Source: Pantoea stewartii subsp. stewartii
GTDB taxonomy: Bacteria > Pseudomonadota > Gammaproteobacteria > Enterobacterales > Enterobacteriaceae
DNA length: 52,259 bases
Reading direction: 5' to 3'
Assembly (NCBI RefSeq): GCF_008801695.1
Contig: NZ_VZPF01000029.1
Coordinates: 1 to 52,259, forward strand
The translations under genes were made by a program, and so were the position numbers. Of this stretch, positions 23,551-32,850 are shown piece by piece. The notes under the pieces are model-generated. The model saw only the letters and a program-made list of their open reading frames with translations, was not told where the DNA came from and searched no databases. How positions within the stretch are numbered: the first letter of the stretch is position 1; every line of letters starts with the position of its first letter.

Positions 23551-25019
23551 TGGCACGAAACAAGCAAGCCTCTCAGCGAACGGCGCAGGCCACCGCTGAT
23601 GGCTACGAAAACTTTGTCGCCCGCGTGGGGATGCAGACGCCTAACCAGCATTCAGCATCGACCTACCGGGCGAACTTCACCAGCCGCAACCGCATGCTGG
23701 TGGAATGGTCATATCGCGGTTCGTGGGTTATCGGCGAAGCGGTCGACGCTATCCCGGACGACATGACCCGCAAAGGCATCCGAATCACTTCGGAGATTGA
23801 CGCAAAAGACCGTGGCACCCTCGAAGCGCAGCTGGATGAATTGCAGATCTGGGATGCGCTGAACGACGTGCTGAAATGGTCGCGTCTCTACGGCGGCGCG
23901 GTCGGATTCATCATGATTGAGGGGCAGGCACCAATGACTCCGCTGCGGCTCGAAACCATTGGCGAGGGCAAATTTAAGGGTATTCTCCCGCTCGACCGCT
24001 GGATGATTAACCCGGTCCTGACCCGCCGCATCAAAGAGATGGGGCCAGATCTCGGTAAGCCTGAGTTTTACGACGTGGTGACCACCGCAACGGGCATTCC
24101 GGCCTGGCGCATCCATCACAGCCGCCTGATTCGCTTCGACGGGGTGACGCTGCCATTCCAGCAGAAGATGACCGAAAACGAATGGGGAATGTCGGTTGTA
24201 GAGCGTATCTGGGATCGGCTCACTGCGTTCGACAGCGCTACTGTCGGCGCGGCGCAGCTGGTCTACAAAGCGCATCTGCGGACCTACAAAGTGGAAAAAC
24301 TCCGTGAGCTTATTGCGCTGGGTGGCCAGGCATTCGAGGCGTTGCTGAAAAACATTGATCTGATCCGCCAGTTTCAGAGCAATGAAGGCATGACGCTGAT
24401 GGATGCCAAGGATACCTTCGAAACCCACCAGTACAGCTTCAGTGGTCTGGATGACATTCTTTCGCAGTTCGCTGAGCAGATCAGCGGTGCCGTTGGTATC
24501 CCGCTGGTACGCCTGTTCGGTCAATCCCCGAAAGGCTTCTCTACTGGTGATGCAGACCTCGCCAACTATTACGACCGGGTGAGCTCATTGCAGGAGCGCC
24601 GCTTACGGCTGCCGATGCGCCGGATACTGGATATTATGCACCGCTCGGAACTCGGTAAGCCGCTGCCGGACGATTTCACGTTTGAGTTTAACCCGCTATG
24701 GCAAATGTCTGACGTTGACCGCTCAACGGTGGCCGTAAACACCACCAACGCGATCAGTACCGCGCTGGGCGACGGATTGATGACGCGTAAGGCGGCGATG
24801 ACCGACCTGCGCGAAAACTCTGACGTCACCGGCATCGGGGCATCCATTACCGACGAGGACATAGAGAATGCCGAAGACGAAGCGCCGCCAGGCATCGGCG
24901 AACTTGGCGACAAACCGCCAGAGTCGCCAGGCGGAGATCCGATATCGAACGAGCCTACGGCAGATAGCGCGGGCGGTCGGGGATATCGTAAATGGGCGCT
25001 ACGATGGTTCAAACGATAG
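23550..25019 (+). CDS. Portal protein (DUF1073 family)
   Basis: 489 aa. The block from NRMLVEWSYRGSWVIGEAVD through LYGGAVGFIMIEG, and FGQSPKGFSTGDADLANYYD further on, is typical of DUF1073 portals. It forms the dodecameric vertex channel for DNA. Some databases attach an anti-CBASS Acb1 label to this family; the gene here has the length and place of a portal. The last 152 bases also encode the start of the next gene in another frame. Confidence 0.9.
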   Translation: MARNKQASQRTAQATADGYENFVARVGMQTPNQHSASTYRANFTSRNRMLVEWSYRGSWVIGEAVDAIPDDMTRKGIRITSEIDAKDRGTLEAQLDELQIWDALNDVLKWSRLYGGAVGFIMIEGQAPMTPLRLETIGEGKFKGILPLDRWMINPVLTRRIKEMGPDLGKPEFYDVVTTATGIPAWRIHHSRLIRFDGVTLPFQQKMTENEWGMSVVERIWDRLTAFDSATVGAAQLVYKAHLRTYKVEKLRELIALGGQAFEALLKNIDLIRQFQSNEGMTLMDAKDTFETHQYSFSGLDDILSQFAEQISGAVGIPLVRLFGQSPKGFSTGDADLANYYDRVSSLQERRLRLPMRRILDIMHRSELGKPLPDDFTFEFNPLWQMSDVDRSTVAVNTTNAISTALGDGLMTRKAAMTDLRENSDVTGIGASITDEDIENAEDEAPPGIGELGDKPPESPGGDPISNEPTADSAGGRGYRKWALRWFKR

Positions 25020-25641
25020 CGTCACCGAAATAATGGATGCGCTGGAACGCTACAGCGAAATCATCACCCCCTGGGCGACTAAGGTAGCTGAGAACTTCAC
25101 CGCAGACATAGCGCGCCAGAATGAAAAGCAGTGGCGTCAGCACAGCCGGAACATCAGCGCAGAGCTGCGCAACATGGTTGACCGCGCCCCGGTAGGCCAG
25201 GTGATGAAATCCATCGTCGCCGAGCAAATTAAGTACATCAAATCGCTGCCTCTTGAGGCCGCCGATCGGGTGTATGACATTCAGAACAAGGCCATCAAGG
25301 CCCTTGTGACTGGTGGCCGCGCTGAGCCATTCGCGAAAGAGATAGCTGCGTCCGGTGACGTGTCACGCTCACGAGCGAACCTTATCGCCCGTACCGAGCT
25401 TGGACGCGCAACCGGCGCGCTGGATCAGGCGCGTGCGCTGTCAATCGGCTCGAATGGTTATATCTGGCGTACAGCCGAAGATGGCGACGTCCGGCATTCT
25501 CATCGGGAGATGGAAGGTAAGTTTGTCGAATGGGGCCGACCTCCAACGCTTGACGGCATGACCGGTCACGCTGGCGAGCTACCGAACTGCCGATGTTACA
25601 AAGAGATCGTCTTCCCAAACCCTCATTCTTATCTCGCCTGA
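24868..25641 (+). CDS. Phage Mu F-like minor head protein
   Basis: 257 aa. Basic N-terminus, helical middle, and the MuF C-terminal domain: YIWRTAEDGDVRHSHREMEG, then TGHAGELPNCRCY. The family joins the portal and is packaged in procapsids. Overlaps the portal gene by 152 bases, which is long even for phages. The same C-terminal motif reappears in the small membrane protein at 37265-37702. Confidence 0.9.
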   Translation: MPKTKRRQASANLATNRQSRQAEIRYRTSLRQIARAVGDIVNGRYDGSNDSVTEIMDALERYSEIITPWATKVAENFTADIARQNEKQWRQHSRNISAELRNMVDRAPVGQVMKSIVAEQIKYIKSLPLEAADRVYDIQNKAIKALVTGGRAEPFAKEIAASGDVSRSRANLIARTELGRATGALDQARALSIGSNGYIWRTAEDGDVRHSHREMEGKFVEWGRPPTLDGMTGHAGELPNCRCYKEIVFPNPHSYLA

Positions 25642-25655
25642 ATTGCAGGTAATCC

Positions 25656-26888
25656 ATGAAATATTTTTTCTATACCCGGCTGGGGGAAACCCGCTATCAG
25701 CTGGCTGACGGCTCGCTGCTGTGCAGAGATGTGCCGATAGGTCGAACGGGTAAGCAGCTCTACGGCGCTGCCGATCTGCCAAACCTCAAACCCGACAAGC
25801 TCGGTGAGATAGTCGTAACGCGCTCTCCTGAGCAGGTATTCCATCCGGCCACGCTCGCCTCATTCGAAGGGATGAGCATCACGATCCTGCATCCTGAAGA
25901 TGAAAACGGGAATGTGCGGCTGGTAAATCCCGAGAACTGGAAAGAGCTTGCTGTCGGGCATCTTCAGAATGTGCGGCGCGGGACTGGTGATCAGTCTGAT
26001 TTGATGCTGGCTGACCTTATCGTCAAAGACGAAAGCGCGATTCAGCTAATCGAAGATGGTCTGCGCGAAGTGTCGTGCGGCTATGACGCGGAATACGATC
26101 AGACCGAGCCAGGTAAAGCCGAGCAGGTCGATATTACCGGAAACCATGTGGCTCTTGTCCCCAAAGGCAGAGCCGGAAATCGTTGTGCAATTGGAGACAG
26201 AGACACAATGGCAAATCAAAAGAAAAGCTGGTGGACCCGCATGCGTACGGCCATCAAAACGGGTGACTCGGACACCATGAACGAATTGCTGGACTCTGCG
26301 CCAGCGGCGGTAACGGGCGATGAAGGGGAGCTGCCGAGCGGCGTTAACCTCAACATTAACCTTTCACCGCAACAACCGTTGCCGGACAAAAAGCCGGAAA
26401 TGGGCGGAGAGCCAACCGGCGACGGCGAGGACGATATCAAAACCTTGCTTAAAGCCCTGCTGGCTAAGCTGGAAGGAAATGCGACGGGCGATAACGACAA
26501 TAAGCCTGACGATAAAGATAAAAAAGATCCGACCGGCGACGGCGAGGACGACGAAGAGGAAACCACGATTACCGGTGACTCTGCCTATCGTGCCGAAGTT
26601 ATCGTCCCGGGTATCGATCTGAGCCGTAAGGTGAAACCGACCGCGTTCAAACGTGATGTGCTGGCTGCCGCTGACAAAACACTGGTTCGCCAGGTTGTCG
26701 GTGATGCTGATATCCGCAAATTGCCTAAGCAATCGGTCGATATGGCATTTAACGCTGTGTCTGAGATTGCCAAAGGGCGAAACACCCGCAGCACCACGGG
26801 CGATGCACAACGCCCAAATATGGGCATGACCAGCATTGCTTCCCTGAACAAACAAAACGCCGACTTCTGGTCTAACCGCAAAGGATAA
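25656..26888 (+). CDS. DUF2213 capsid maturation protease/scaffold
   Basis: 410 aa. The N-terminal half (HPATLASFEGMSITILHPED, then GLREVSCGYDAEYD and VALVPKGRAGNRCAIGD) matches DUF2213, a putative prohead protease. The C-terminal half contains acidic, repetitive sequence with TGDGEDD twice, fitting an internal scaffold that is degraded on maturation. Precedes the cement and major capsid genes. Confidence 0.85.
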   Translation: MKYFFYTRLGETRYQLADGSLLCRDVPIGRTGKQLYGAADLPNLKPDKLGEIVVTRSPEQVFHPATLASFEGMSITILHPEDENGNVRLVNPENWKELAVGHLQNVRRGTGDQSDLMLADLIVKDESAIQLIEDGLREVSCGYDAEYDQTEPGKAEQVDITGNHVALVPKGRAGNRCAIGDRDTMANQKKSWWTRMRTAIKTGDSDTMNELLDSAPAAVTGDEGELPSGVNLNINLSPQQPLPDKKPEMGGEPTGDGEDDIKTLLKALLAKLEGNATGDNDNKPDDKDKKDPTGDGEDDEEETTITGDSAYRAEVIVPGIDLSRKVKPTAFKRDVLAAADKTLVRQVVGDADIRKLPKQSVDMAFNAVSEIAKGRNTRSTTGDAQRPNMGMTSIASLNKQNADFWSNRKG

Positions 26889-26892
26889 TCCA

Positions 26893-27396
26893 ATGACTGC
26901 ATATTTGTACCGGATGCCTGTTGGCATTGCCGGGGCTATCTCTCGCCCGCAGGACTTAACCGTCGAACCGGTGATCCTTAAATCCGCTAACGCCTTCGCT
27001 GCTTACGGTCTGGCTGGCAAATACGACGCTGACGGCTTTTTCGTGCCGCTGGCGGACGGTGACACCGCCGACAAGGTGAAGGGTATCTACGTTCGTCCGT
27101 ATCCGACCACATCGCAGCCCGACATGGTTCGCCAGGTGGGAACGGATAAGAACTTCCCGGGCGACGCCATGAAACGTGGCTACATGACCGTTAACCTCGG
27201 ATCTGGCTTCGATGCCAGTACCATCAAAAAAGGCGCGCCTGTCTACGTGGTTGTTTCGCTCGATTCAACCATTGACGTGCCGCTGGGCGGCTTTATGTCC
27301 ACGTCCGTCAGTGGCAAAAACGTGGCGCTGACCAACGCCGAATTCACAGGGGCCGGTGACGCTAACGGCAATGCAGAAATCTCCTGGAAGATTTAA
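26893..27396 (+). CDS. Capsid cement (decoration) protein, Gp24-like
   Basis: 167 aa. Beta-rich, Gly- and Asp-rich sequence directly before the major capsid gene, similar to structural cement proteins that lock capsomers on the outer surface. Sequence features such as YLYRMPVGIAGAISRPQDLT fit that family. Moderately confident on name, high on role from position. Confidence 0.78.
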   Translation: MTAYLYRMPVGIAGAISRPQDLTVEPVILKSANAFAAYGLAGKYDADGFFVPLADGDTADKVKGIYVRPYPTTSQPDMVRQVGTDKNFPGDAMKRGYMTVNLGSGFDASTIKKGAPVYVVVSLDSTIDVPLGGFMSTSVSGKNVALTNAEFTGAGDANGNAEISWKI

Positions 27397-27407
27397 GGAA
27401 CAGACGA

Positions 27408-28349
27408 ATGATTACTTTTGATCAGGCAACCGTTGATGGCTCTGGTGCCTTTCTCATCGGGGAGCTGGAGCGACTCGACCAGACGCTGAACCTGCCGCTG
27501 GTGGGTTACACCTGGACCCGAGATATCCAGCTGCGTGAAGACGTCTCTATCGCAGATGACATTTCCAGCTGGACTAACACCAGCTTTGGCGCTGCGGGTA
27601 CTGGCGCAAATCCGAACGGTAAAAACTGGGTAGGCAAAGATTCCACTGCAATCGCAGGCGTGAATGTTGATATCGGTAAAGACGGTAATCCGCTGAACCT
27701 CTGGGGCATGGAACTGGGCTGGACCGTTGTAGAGCTGGCAGCAGCTCAGCAGGTAGGTCGCCCGATTGATACCCAGAAGTACGACGGTATGCAGCTCAAA
27801 TGGCAGATGGATAACGACGAGCAGGTTTACATCGGTGATGACGCGCTAGGCCTGAAAGGTCTGGCAAACCTCGTCGGTGTGACGCTGAACAACGCGCCGA
27901 AGACCTGGGCGAACTCCACTAACGACGAGATCCTCGATAGCGTGAACAGCATTCTTTCGAATGCCTGGGTCGCATCCGGCTATTCCGTCGTGCCTTCTGA
28001 TCTGCGCATTCCACCAGAGCAGTATTCACTGCTGGCGAGCCGTAAGGTTTCCGAAGCGGGTAACCAGTCACTGCTGACCTATCTGGCCGTGAACACTATC
28101 GCTTTCCACCAGAATGGCGTTCCGCTGGAAATCAAAGCGGTCAAATGGCTGAAAGCGCGCGGGGTTGGCGGTAAAGACCGAATGGTCGCTTACACCAACG
28201 ACAAGAAATACGTGCGTTATCCGCTGGTGCCGTTGCAGAGCGTGCCTGTCCAGTATCGCGGTCTGTACCAGATTGCGACCTACTACGGCAAGCTCGGTGC
28301 GGTTGAGCCCGTGTACAAAGAAACCCTGTCCTACGTGGACGGTATCTGA
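27408..28349 (+). CDS. Major capsid protein (DUF2184, HK97 fold)
   Basis: 313 aa. The region TWTRDIQLREDVSIADDISS and ELGWTVVELAAAQQVGRPID match DUF2184 major capsid proteins. It is followed after 35 bases by tail-connector genes. Normal family length; no sign of truncation. Confidence 0.9.
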   Translation: MITFDQATVDGSGAFLIGELERLDQTLNLPLVGYTWTRDIQLREDVSIADDISSWTNTSFGAAGTGANPNGKNWVGKDSTAIAGVNVDIGKDGNPLNLWGMELGWTVVELAAAQQVGRPIDTQKYDGMQLKWQMDNDEQVYIGDDALGLKGLANLVGVTLNNAPKTWANSTNDEILDSVNSILSNAWVASGYSVVPSDLRIPPEQYSLLASRKVSEAGNQSLLTYLAVNTIAFHQNGVPLEIKAVKWLKARGVGGKDRMVAYTNDKKYVRYPLVPLQSVPVQYRGLYQIATYYGKLGAVEPVYKETLSYVDGI

Positions 28350-28384
28350 TAACCAGAACGGCCCCGAAAGGGGCCAGAAGGAAA

Positions 28385-28780
28385 ATGAAAATGGCGAAAG
28401 AAAAGCTGGTTACCATCCATGTCCACACCCCGTTTACGCTGACGCTCGGCGATCAGTCGAAACAGGAGTTTGGCCGGGGACGTCATAACGTGCCGGAAGA
28501 GGTCGCGTCGCACTGGTTTACCCAGGCGCACTCTGAGCTTTCCGAAAGCGTGATTAGCGACACCGATGATCTGCAACCCATTATCGACAGTCTGCAAGCG
28601 CAGATTGCCGACAAAGATAAGCAGATTGTCGATAAAGATCAGCTGATTGCCGATCTGAAAGAAGCGCTGCTCAAGCTGCAAGAGCAGAACGACAGCCTGC
28701 AAGCGCAGATTGCTGCCGCCCAGACTGGCGGTAATGGGGCGAAAGATGCCAAAGAATCAAAGCCTGCCAACAGTAAGTGA
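28385..28780 (+). CDS. Small coiled-coil phage protein (STY1053-like)
   Basis: 131 aa. N-terminal globular part ([20 protein letters not shown]) and a C-terminal coiled coil with near-repeats of [18 protein letters not shown]. Fits the STY1053 family of phage-associated proteins found after the major capsid gene. It overlaps the next gene by 35 bases. ATG 28391 is an alternative start. Confidence 0.72.
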   Translation: MKMAKEKLVTIHVHTPFTLTLGDQSKQEFGRGRHNVPEEVASHWFTQAHSELSESVISDTDDLQPIIDSLQAQIADKDKQIVDKDQLIADLKEALLKLQEQNDSLQAQIAAAQTGGNGAKDAKESKPANSK

Positions 28781-29153
28781 TTTTCGGCGCGACTTCCCGC
28801 AGTTTGCTGACCCGGCAAAATATCCCGACGTCCAAATCGAGTTCCGTCTGAATCTTGCCGATGAACTGCTGAGCGAAAACGTCACCGGCAAAAAGTTGTT
28901 TCCGTACTTTGCCGAGTTGTTCGTGGCTCACTACATGACGCTATGGGCGGCAGATAGCCGGGCAATGCTGGTTGGCGGCCCGGGCGGTTCCACCAATGGT
29001 GTTCAATCCTCTAAGTCCGTTGACAAGGTAAGCGTCAGCTATGACACCAGCGCGACGCTAAACCCTGACGCAGGCTTCTGGAATAACACCCGATATGGCG
29101 CTGAATTTTATCAGTTGATCACGATGTTCGGCGCGGGCGGTCGCCAGCTATGA
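28746..29153 (+). CDS. Head-completion/neck protein (DUF4054)
   Basis: 135 aa from ATG 28746 ([20 protein letters not shown]). The pattern [20 protein letters not shown] and [16 protein letters not shown] matches DUF4054 adaptor-like connectors that close the head after packaging. Overlaps both neighbours. Confidence 0.82.
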   Translation: MPKNQSLPTVSDFRRDFPQFADPAKYPDVQIEFRLNLADELLSENVTGKKLFPYFAELFVAHYMTLWAADSRAMLVGGPGGSTNGVQSSKSVDKVSVSYDTSATLNPDAGFWNNTRYGAEFYQLITMFGAGGRQL

Positions 29154-29704
29154 GTTTCAAAAGCGGTGTAACAACGAGGGTGGATAACGCTCAGGCCATT
29201 CTGGATGCGCTCAGGTCGCTAACCAAAAAGGATGTGCTGGTCGGCATTCCTGAAGAAGACAGCGAGCGTGAGGATGTTCCGTTTGGTAATGCCGGGATCG
29301 GTTACGTCAACGAATACGGATCACCAGCGCAAAACATACCCCCACGCCCGCACCTGCTCCCCGGCGTTAAATCCGTAGAGGAACAGACGGTGCCGCAGCT
29401 CAAAGCAGCGGCGCAGGCTGCGCTTGATGGTAATGCGGCGGGTGCGGAAAGAGCGCTCAATCGTGCTGGCACATTGGCAGCAAGAGGTGTGAAAAATTAC
29501 ATCAAAGCTGCCGATTTTACTCCGCTTGCGGATAGCACTGTTGAAGCTCGTGCGCGCCGTGGCCGTAAAGGTGCGAAGGCGGAACTTGCGAGAAGGGCTG
29601 CCGGTGAATCTCCTGGCACCGCTTTGGCTAAGCCTCTTTACGATACTGGCAAATATCTCGCCGCGATAACCCATGTAGTGAGGGATAAAGATGCCGAATC
29701 TTGA
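29150..29704 (+). CDS. Neck/tail completion protein
   Basis: 184 aa. [14 protein letters not shown] and [20 protein letters not shown] are typical of phage virion morphogenesis or gp10-like joining proteins, whose NEYG and PPRPF/L motifs are widespread. Positioned between two connector genes. Role by family and place. Confidence 0.75.
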   Translation: MSFKSGVTTRVDNAQAILDALRSLTKKDVLVGIPEEDSEREDVPFGNAGIGYVNEYGSPAQNIPPRPHLLPGVKSVEEQTVPQLKAAAQAALDGNAAGAERALNRAGTLAARGVKNYIKAADFTPLADSTVEARARRGRKGAKAELARRAAGESPGTALAKPLYDTGKYLAAITHVVRDKDAES

Positions 29705-30080
29705 TGTAACAGACGTGCTTTTTGACCCCGATTTTTGCGACTTCAATCTGTGGGTAACGCGTCGCGCGCAAACGGTAGACGATGACGGGATCGGCAGTGA
29801 CAGCGAAGTTAAAACGCAGTTTGCCGGGGTTGTTACCGTTGACCGCTCTCTGGAAAACCGCCGCATGCAGGCCGGGCAGGTTATAAGCGGGGCGATTTTA
29901 ATAGTGACGACTGAGCGACTCACGCAGGGGCAGACTGGCCGTGATGCCGATATCGTGACGTATCAGAACCGTGATTATCGTGTGACATTCGTCGACCCGT
30001 ACACGGCTTACGGTGCTGGCTTTGTCCAGGCACATTGTGAATTACTGCCGTTTGATGGGGGAACTCCCGTTGAGCAATAA
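29691..30080 (+). CDS. Head-tail joining protein
   Basis: 129 aa, beta-rich (VDRSLENRRMQAGQVISGAI, later YQNRDYRVTFVDPYTAYGAG). Small head-tail connector by position. It overlaps both neighbours by 11-14 bases. Family not firmly identified. Confidence 0.65.
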   Translation: MPNLDVTDVLFDPDFCDFNLWVTRRAQTVDDDGIGSDSEVKTQFAGVVTVDRSLENRRMQAGQVISGAILIVTTERLTQGQTGRDADIVTYQNRDYRVTFVDPYTAYGAGFVQAHCELLPFDGGTPVEQ

Positions 30081-30618
30081 CACCAGCACAGAGCGCGGCT
30101 GGCTGACACCCACCAGCGGCGACCCGGATTATGACGAAGCGCTCGACAGGCTGTTAAGCCAGTGGATGCGCAACGTTTCCGGCTTGCCTGCTGGGATGGT
30201 TCGCCCGCGCTGGCAGAAAGATCAGCCGCCACTGCTACCCGTTGAAACGAACTGGTGCGCGTTCGGCGTTACCGGGTGGCCCATTGATAACAGTCCTGCA
30301 TTCACCAATCAGACCGACGAGGGCGCTCAGCTCTGGCGGCATGAAACGTTCGAGTGCATGGCGTCGTTCTATGGCCCGGCTGGTATGTCTTATGCGTCCC
30401 GCTTTCGCGATGGCATATCTGTCCCACAAAACAATGCTGAGTTGAACGCGCTTGGTTTGTCCCTGGGCGACTATACCGGTCTGACCCCTTTCCCCGAACT
30501 TATCAACCAGCAATGGGTTCGCCGCTACGACATGACGGTGCGCCTGCGCCGGAAGGTTGTGCGTGAGTACGGCATTAAATCGCTGGTGGAAGCGCCAGTC
30601 ACCTTTTTTGGAGAATAA
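30070..30618 (+). CDS. Tail terminator/neck protein (LIC_12616-like)
   Basis: 182 aa with a TTG start at 30070 chosen because GGGGGA lies eight bases upstream; an ATG at 30055 is in frame but has no ribosome site. WCAFGVTGWPIDNSPAF and HETFECMASFYGPAG resemble the LIC_12616 neck terminator family. Caps the contractile tail before head joining. Directly precedes the sheath. Confidence 0.7.
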   Translation: MSNNTSTERGWLTPTSGDPDYDEALDRLLSQWMRNVSGLPAGMVRPRWQKDQPPLLPVETNWCAFGVTGWPIDNSPAFTNQTDEGAQLWRHETFECMASFYGPAGMSYASRFRDGISVPQNNAELNALGLSLGDYTGLTPFPELINQQWVRRYDMTVRLRRKVVREYGIKSLVEAPVTFFGE

Positions 30619-30621
30619 ACT

Positions 30622-31782
30622 ATGACGCAGGGCTTACCTGTATCCAACGTTGTAAACGTTGATGTGATCATCTCGCCGAAAGCGGCTACTGGTCGTAACT
30701 TCGGCGCGCTGCTGATCCTCGGTTCTTCCACTGTCATTCCGGTGCAGGAGCGCGTTCGCCTTTATGCGTCCGTTGAGGACATTGGCGAGGACTTCGGAGT
30801 CGACAGCCCGGAATATGAAGCGGCGCAGGTTTTCTTCAGCCAGTCGCCGAAGCCGACGCAGGTTTATGTTGGCCGCTGGGCGAAGACGCTGACATCTTCC
30901 GAAGGTGGAAGCGTGGAAACCATTGTGCAAGCTGTTAATGCCTGCCTGCAATATACCAACTGGTATGGGCTGGTTGTCGCTGATGATGTTGTCGCAGGTG
31001 GCGATGTGCTTGATGCTGATGACGTGATTGAGGTTGCCAAGCTTATCGAGGCGTCAAGCCTTAGCCGTATCTTTGGTGTGACCTCTGGTGACGCTGAGAT
31101 TATCAGCACGACTTCGACGACCGATGTTGCATCGAAATTAAAGGCTGGCAAGTATGCCCGTACCTTTATTCAGTATTCCACCAGCAGCCCTTACGCGGCG
31201 GTTTCTGCTTTCGGTCGCGCTTTTACTGTCAATTTCAACGGCAGCAATACCACCATTACCCTGAAATTCAAACAGGAACCGAGCGTAACCTACGAAACGC
31301 TGACGGTAGGCCAGGCGGCGGCTGTGGATGCGAAGAATGCGAACGTGTTCGTGTACTACGCCAACGACACGGCGATCCTGCAACAGGGTGTCATGGCAAA
31401 CGGTGACTTCTTCGACGAGCGCCACGGGCTCGACTGGTTGCAGAACTACGTTCAGACCAACCTCTATAACCTGCTTTACACCAGCACCACCAAAATTCCG
31501 CAGACTGATGCCGGTGTGACCCGTCTGCTTTCCAACGTTGAACAGTCCATGGATCAGTCCGTCACGAACGGTCTGGTAGCGGCTGGCGTGTGGAATGGTG
31601 GCCCTATCGGACAACTGAATTCCGGCGATACGCTGACCAAAGGCTATTACGTCTATGCGCAGCCGCTGGTGCAACAGGCGCAGGCCGACCGCGAAGCGCG
31701 CAAAGCACCGTTAATTCAGGTGGCCTGTAAGCTGGCTGGCGCAGTTCATTATGCCGATGTGCAGATCAACGTGGTTCGCTAA
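30622..31782 (+). CDS. Contractile tail sheath protein (DUF3383)
   Basis: 386 aa. [20 protein letters not shown] at the N-terminus and [20 protein letters not shown] in the C-terminal half match DUF3383, the sheath-like protein of a group of myophages. Its presence with DUF3277 tube shows that prophage 1 has a contractile tail. Followed by the tube gene after ten bases. Confidence 0.88.
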   Translation: MTQGLPVSNVVNVDVIISPKAATGRNFGALLILGSSTVIPVQERVRLYASVEDIGEDFGVDSPEYEAAQVFFSQSPKPTQVYVGRWAKTLTSSEGGSVETIVQAVNACLQYTNWYGLVVADDVVAGGDVLDADDVIEVAKLIEASSLSRIFGVTSGDAEIISTTSTTDVASKLKAGKYARTFIQYSTSSPYAAVSAFGRAFTVNFNGSNTTITLKFKQEPSVTYETLTVGQAAAVDAKNANVFVYYANDTAILQQGVMANGDFFDERHGLDWLQNYVQTNLYNLLYTSTTKIPQTDAGVTRLLSNVEQSMDQSVTNGLVAAGVWNGGPIGQLNSGDTLTKGYYVYAQPLVQQAQADREARKAPLIQVACKLAGAVHYADVQINVVR

Positions 31783-31792
31783 GGAGCGATAA

Positions 31793-32233
31793 ATGGCAAC
31801 TTATTCTTTTCTCGATGTAACCGCGTCGCTCACCGGGCCGACCGGCGTTATCGATCTTGGTCAGGGTTCTGCGAACTCTGAGGAAGGTATCACCCAGACC
31901 ATGGGCGGCAACAAGAACACCATGACCATCGGTGCCGATGGCGAAGTGATGCACAGCCTGCACGCCGATAAGTCAGGCACCATTACGGTAACGCTGCTGA
32001 AAACCTCCCCCGTGAACAAGAAGCTGTCTCTGGCGTATAACGCGCAAAGCCAGTCCTCTGCCACCTGGGGCAATAACGTGATCGTCATTCGCAACACGGC
32101 ATCGGGTGATATTTCTACTGCGCGTTCGTGTGCATTCCAGAAACAGCCTGATTTCAATAATGCCAAAGAGGGCGGAACCGTCGCCTGGGTATTCGACTGC
32201 GGCAAGATTGACCAGCTGCTCGGGGAGTTTTAA
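31793..32233 (+). CDS. Tail tube protein (DUF3277)
   Basis: 146 aa. Polypeptide with TYSFLDVTASLTGPTGVIDL at the start and IGADGEVMHSLHADKSG within, matching DUF3277 tail tube proteins. Forms the inner tube inside the sheath. Upstream of the tail chaperone as usual. Confidence 0.88.
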   Translation: MATYSFLDVTASLTGPTGVIDLGQGSANSEEGITQTMGGNKNTMTIGADGEVMHSLHADKSGTITVTLLKTSPVNKKLSLAYNAQSQSSATWGNNVIVIRNTASGDISTARSCAFQKQPDFNNAKEGGTVAWVFDCGKIDQLLGEF

Positions 32234-32236
32234 CGC

Positions 32237-32662
32237 ATGGAATTCGAAATTAAAGGCGTGAAATATTGCACCGCAAAGCTCAGCGTTTTCGAACAGCTGA
32301 AGGTGTCCCGCAAGCTGTTGCCGGTGCTGGCCGGGATGGTTTCTGACTTCCGGAGCGTTCAGGAGAAGATCAGCAGCAAAGACACCGAAGGCGCGATGGC
32401 TACCATCCTGCCAAAAATTGCCAATGCTGTGTCCGATCTGAGCGATGGCGACGTGGACGCTATCCTGTTTCCCTGCCTTTCCGTTGTTTCACGCGAGCAC
32501 ATGAAAGGCTGGGTGCCGGTCTGCCAGCATGGCGAAATGGCGTTTGACGATATCGACCTGCTTACCATGCTGCAACTGGTGGCGCGGGTGGTCGCCGACT
32601 CGCTGGGAAATTTTTTGCAAGGACTCCCTACCAGCGAGACGCCCACCCCGCCAGCGGAATAA
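32237..32662 (+). CDS. Tail assembly chaperone, zero-frame product
   Basis: 141 aa (KYCTAKLSVFEQLKVSRKLL). Located between tube and tape measure, the place of lambda G/GT. The zero frame ends at TAA 32660-32662. A T_TTT_TTG heptamer at 32611-32617, in the correct register, allows a -1 shift into the frame that runs to 32850, giving a 204-residue long form. Such chaperones coat the tape measure while the tail assembles. Confidence 0.85.
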   Translation: MEFEIKGVKYCTAKLSVFEQLKVSRKLLPVLAGMVSDFRSVQEKISSKDTEGAMATILPKIANAVSDLSDGDVDAILFPCLSVVSREHMKGWVPVCQHGEMAFDDIDLLTMLQLVARVVADSLGNFLQGLPTSETPTPPAE

Positions 32663-32850
32663 CCTTCAACAGCCTGCCGGGCGGTGAAGATTTTATTCTT
32701 CGTCCGGCGCTTGCCTTCCATATTGACCAGAAAGACCTTAACAGCGGTGCGGTAGACCTTTGCCGCATCGCGCTTCTCAATGACTACCTCGACATGCGCG
32801 AGGATAACGACGCCCGGGTAGATAAATGGAGAGCGGCCAATGAGCGGTAA
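32611..32850 (+). other. -1 programmed frameshift site and T-domain extension of the tail chaperone
   Basis: At the slippery heptamer 32611-32617 a -1 shift continues as ARTPYQRDAHPASG-ITFNS and then LPGGEDFILRPALAFHIDQK to TAA 32848-32850 (77 residues past the shift). The extension has good coding character, no start codon with a ribosome site, and overlaps the tape-measure ATG at 32840. Same logic as lambda gpGT. Confidence 0.8.

Noticed and set aside
23550..25019. Anti-CBASS (Acb1) defence-evasion protein
   Set aside because: The database label is attached to part of the DUF1073 family, but length, place between terminase and MuF, and sequence fit a portal protein.
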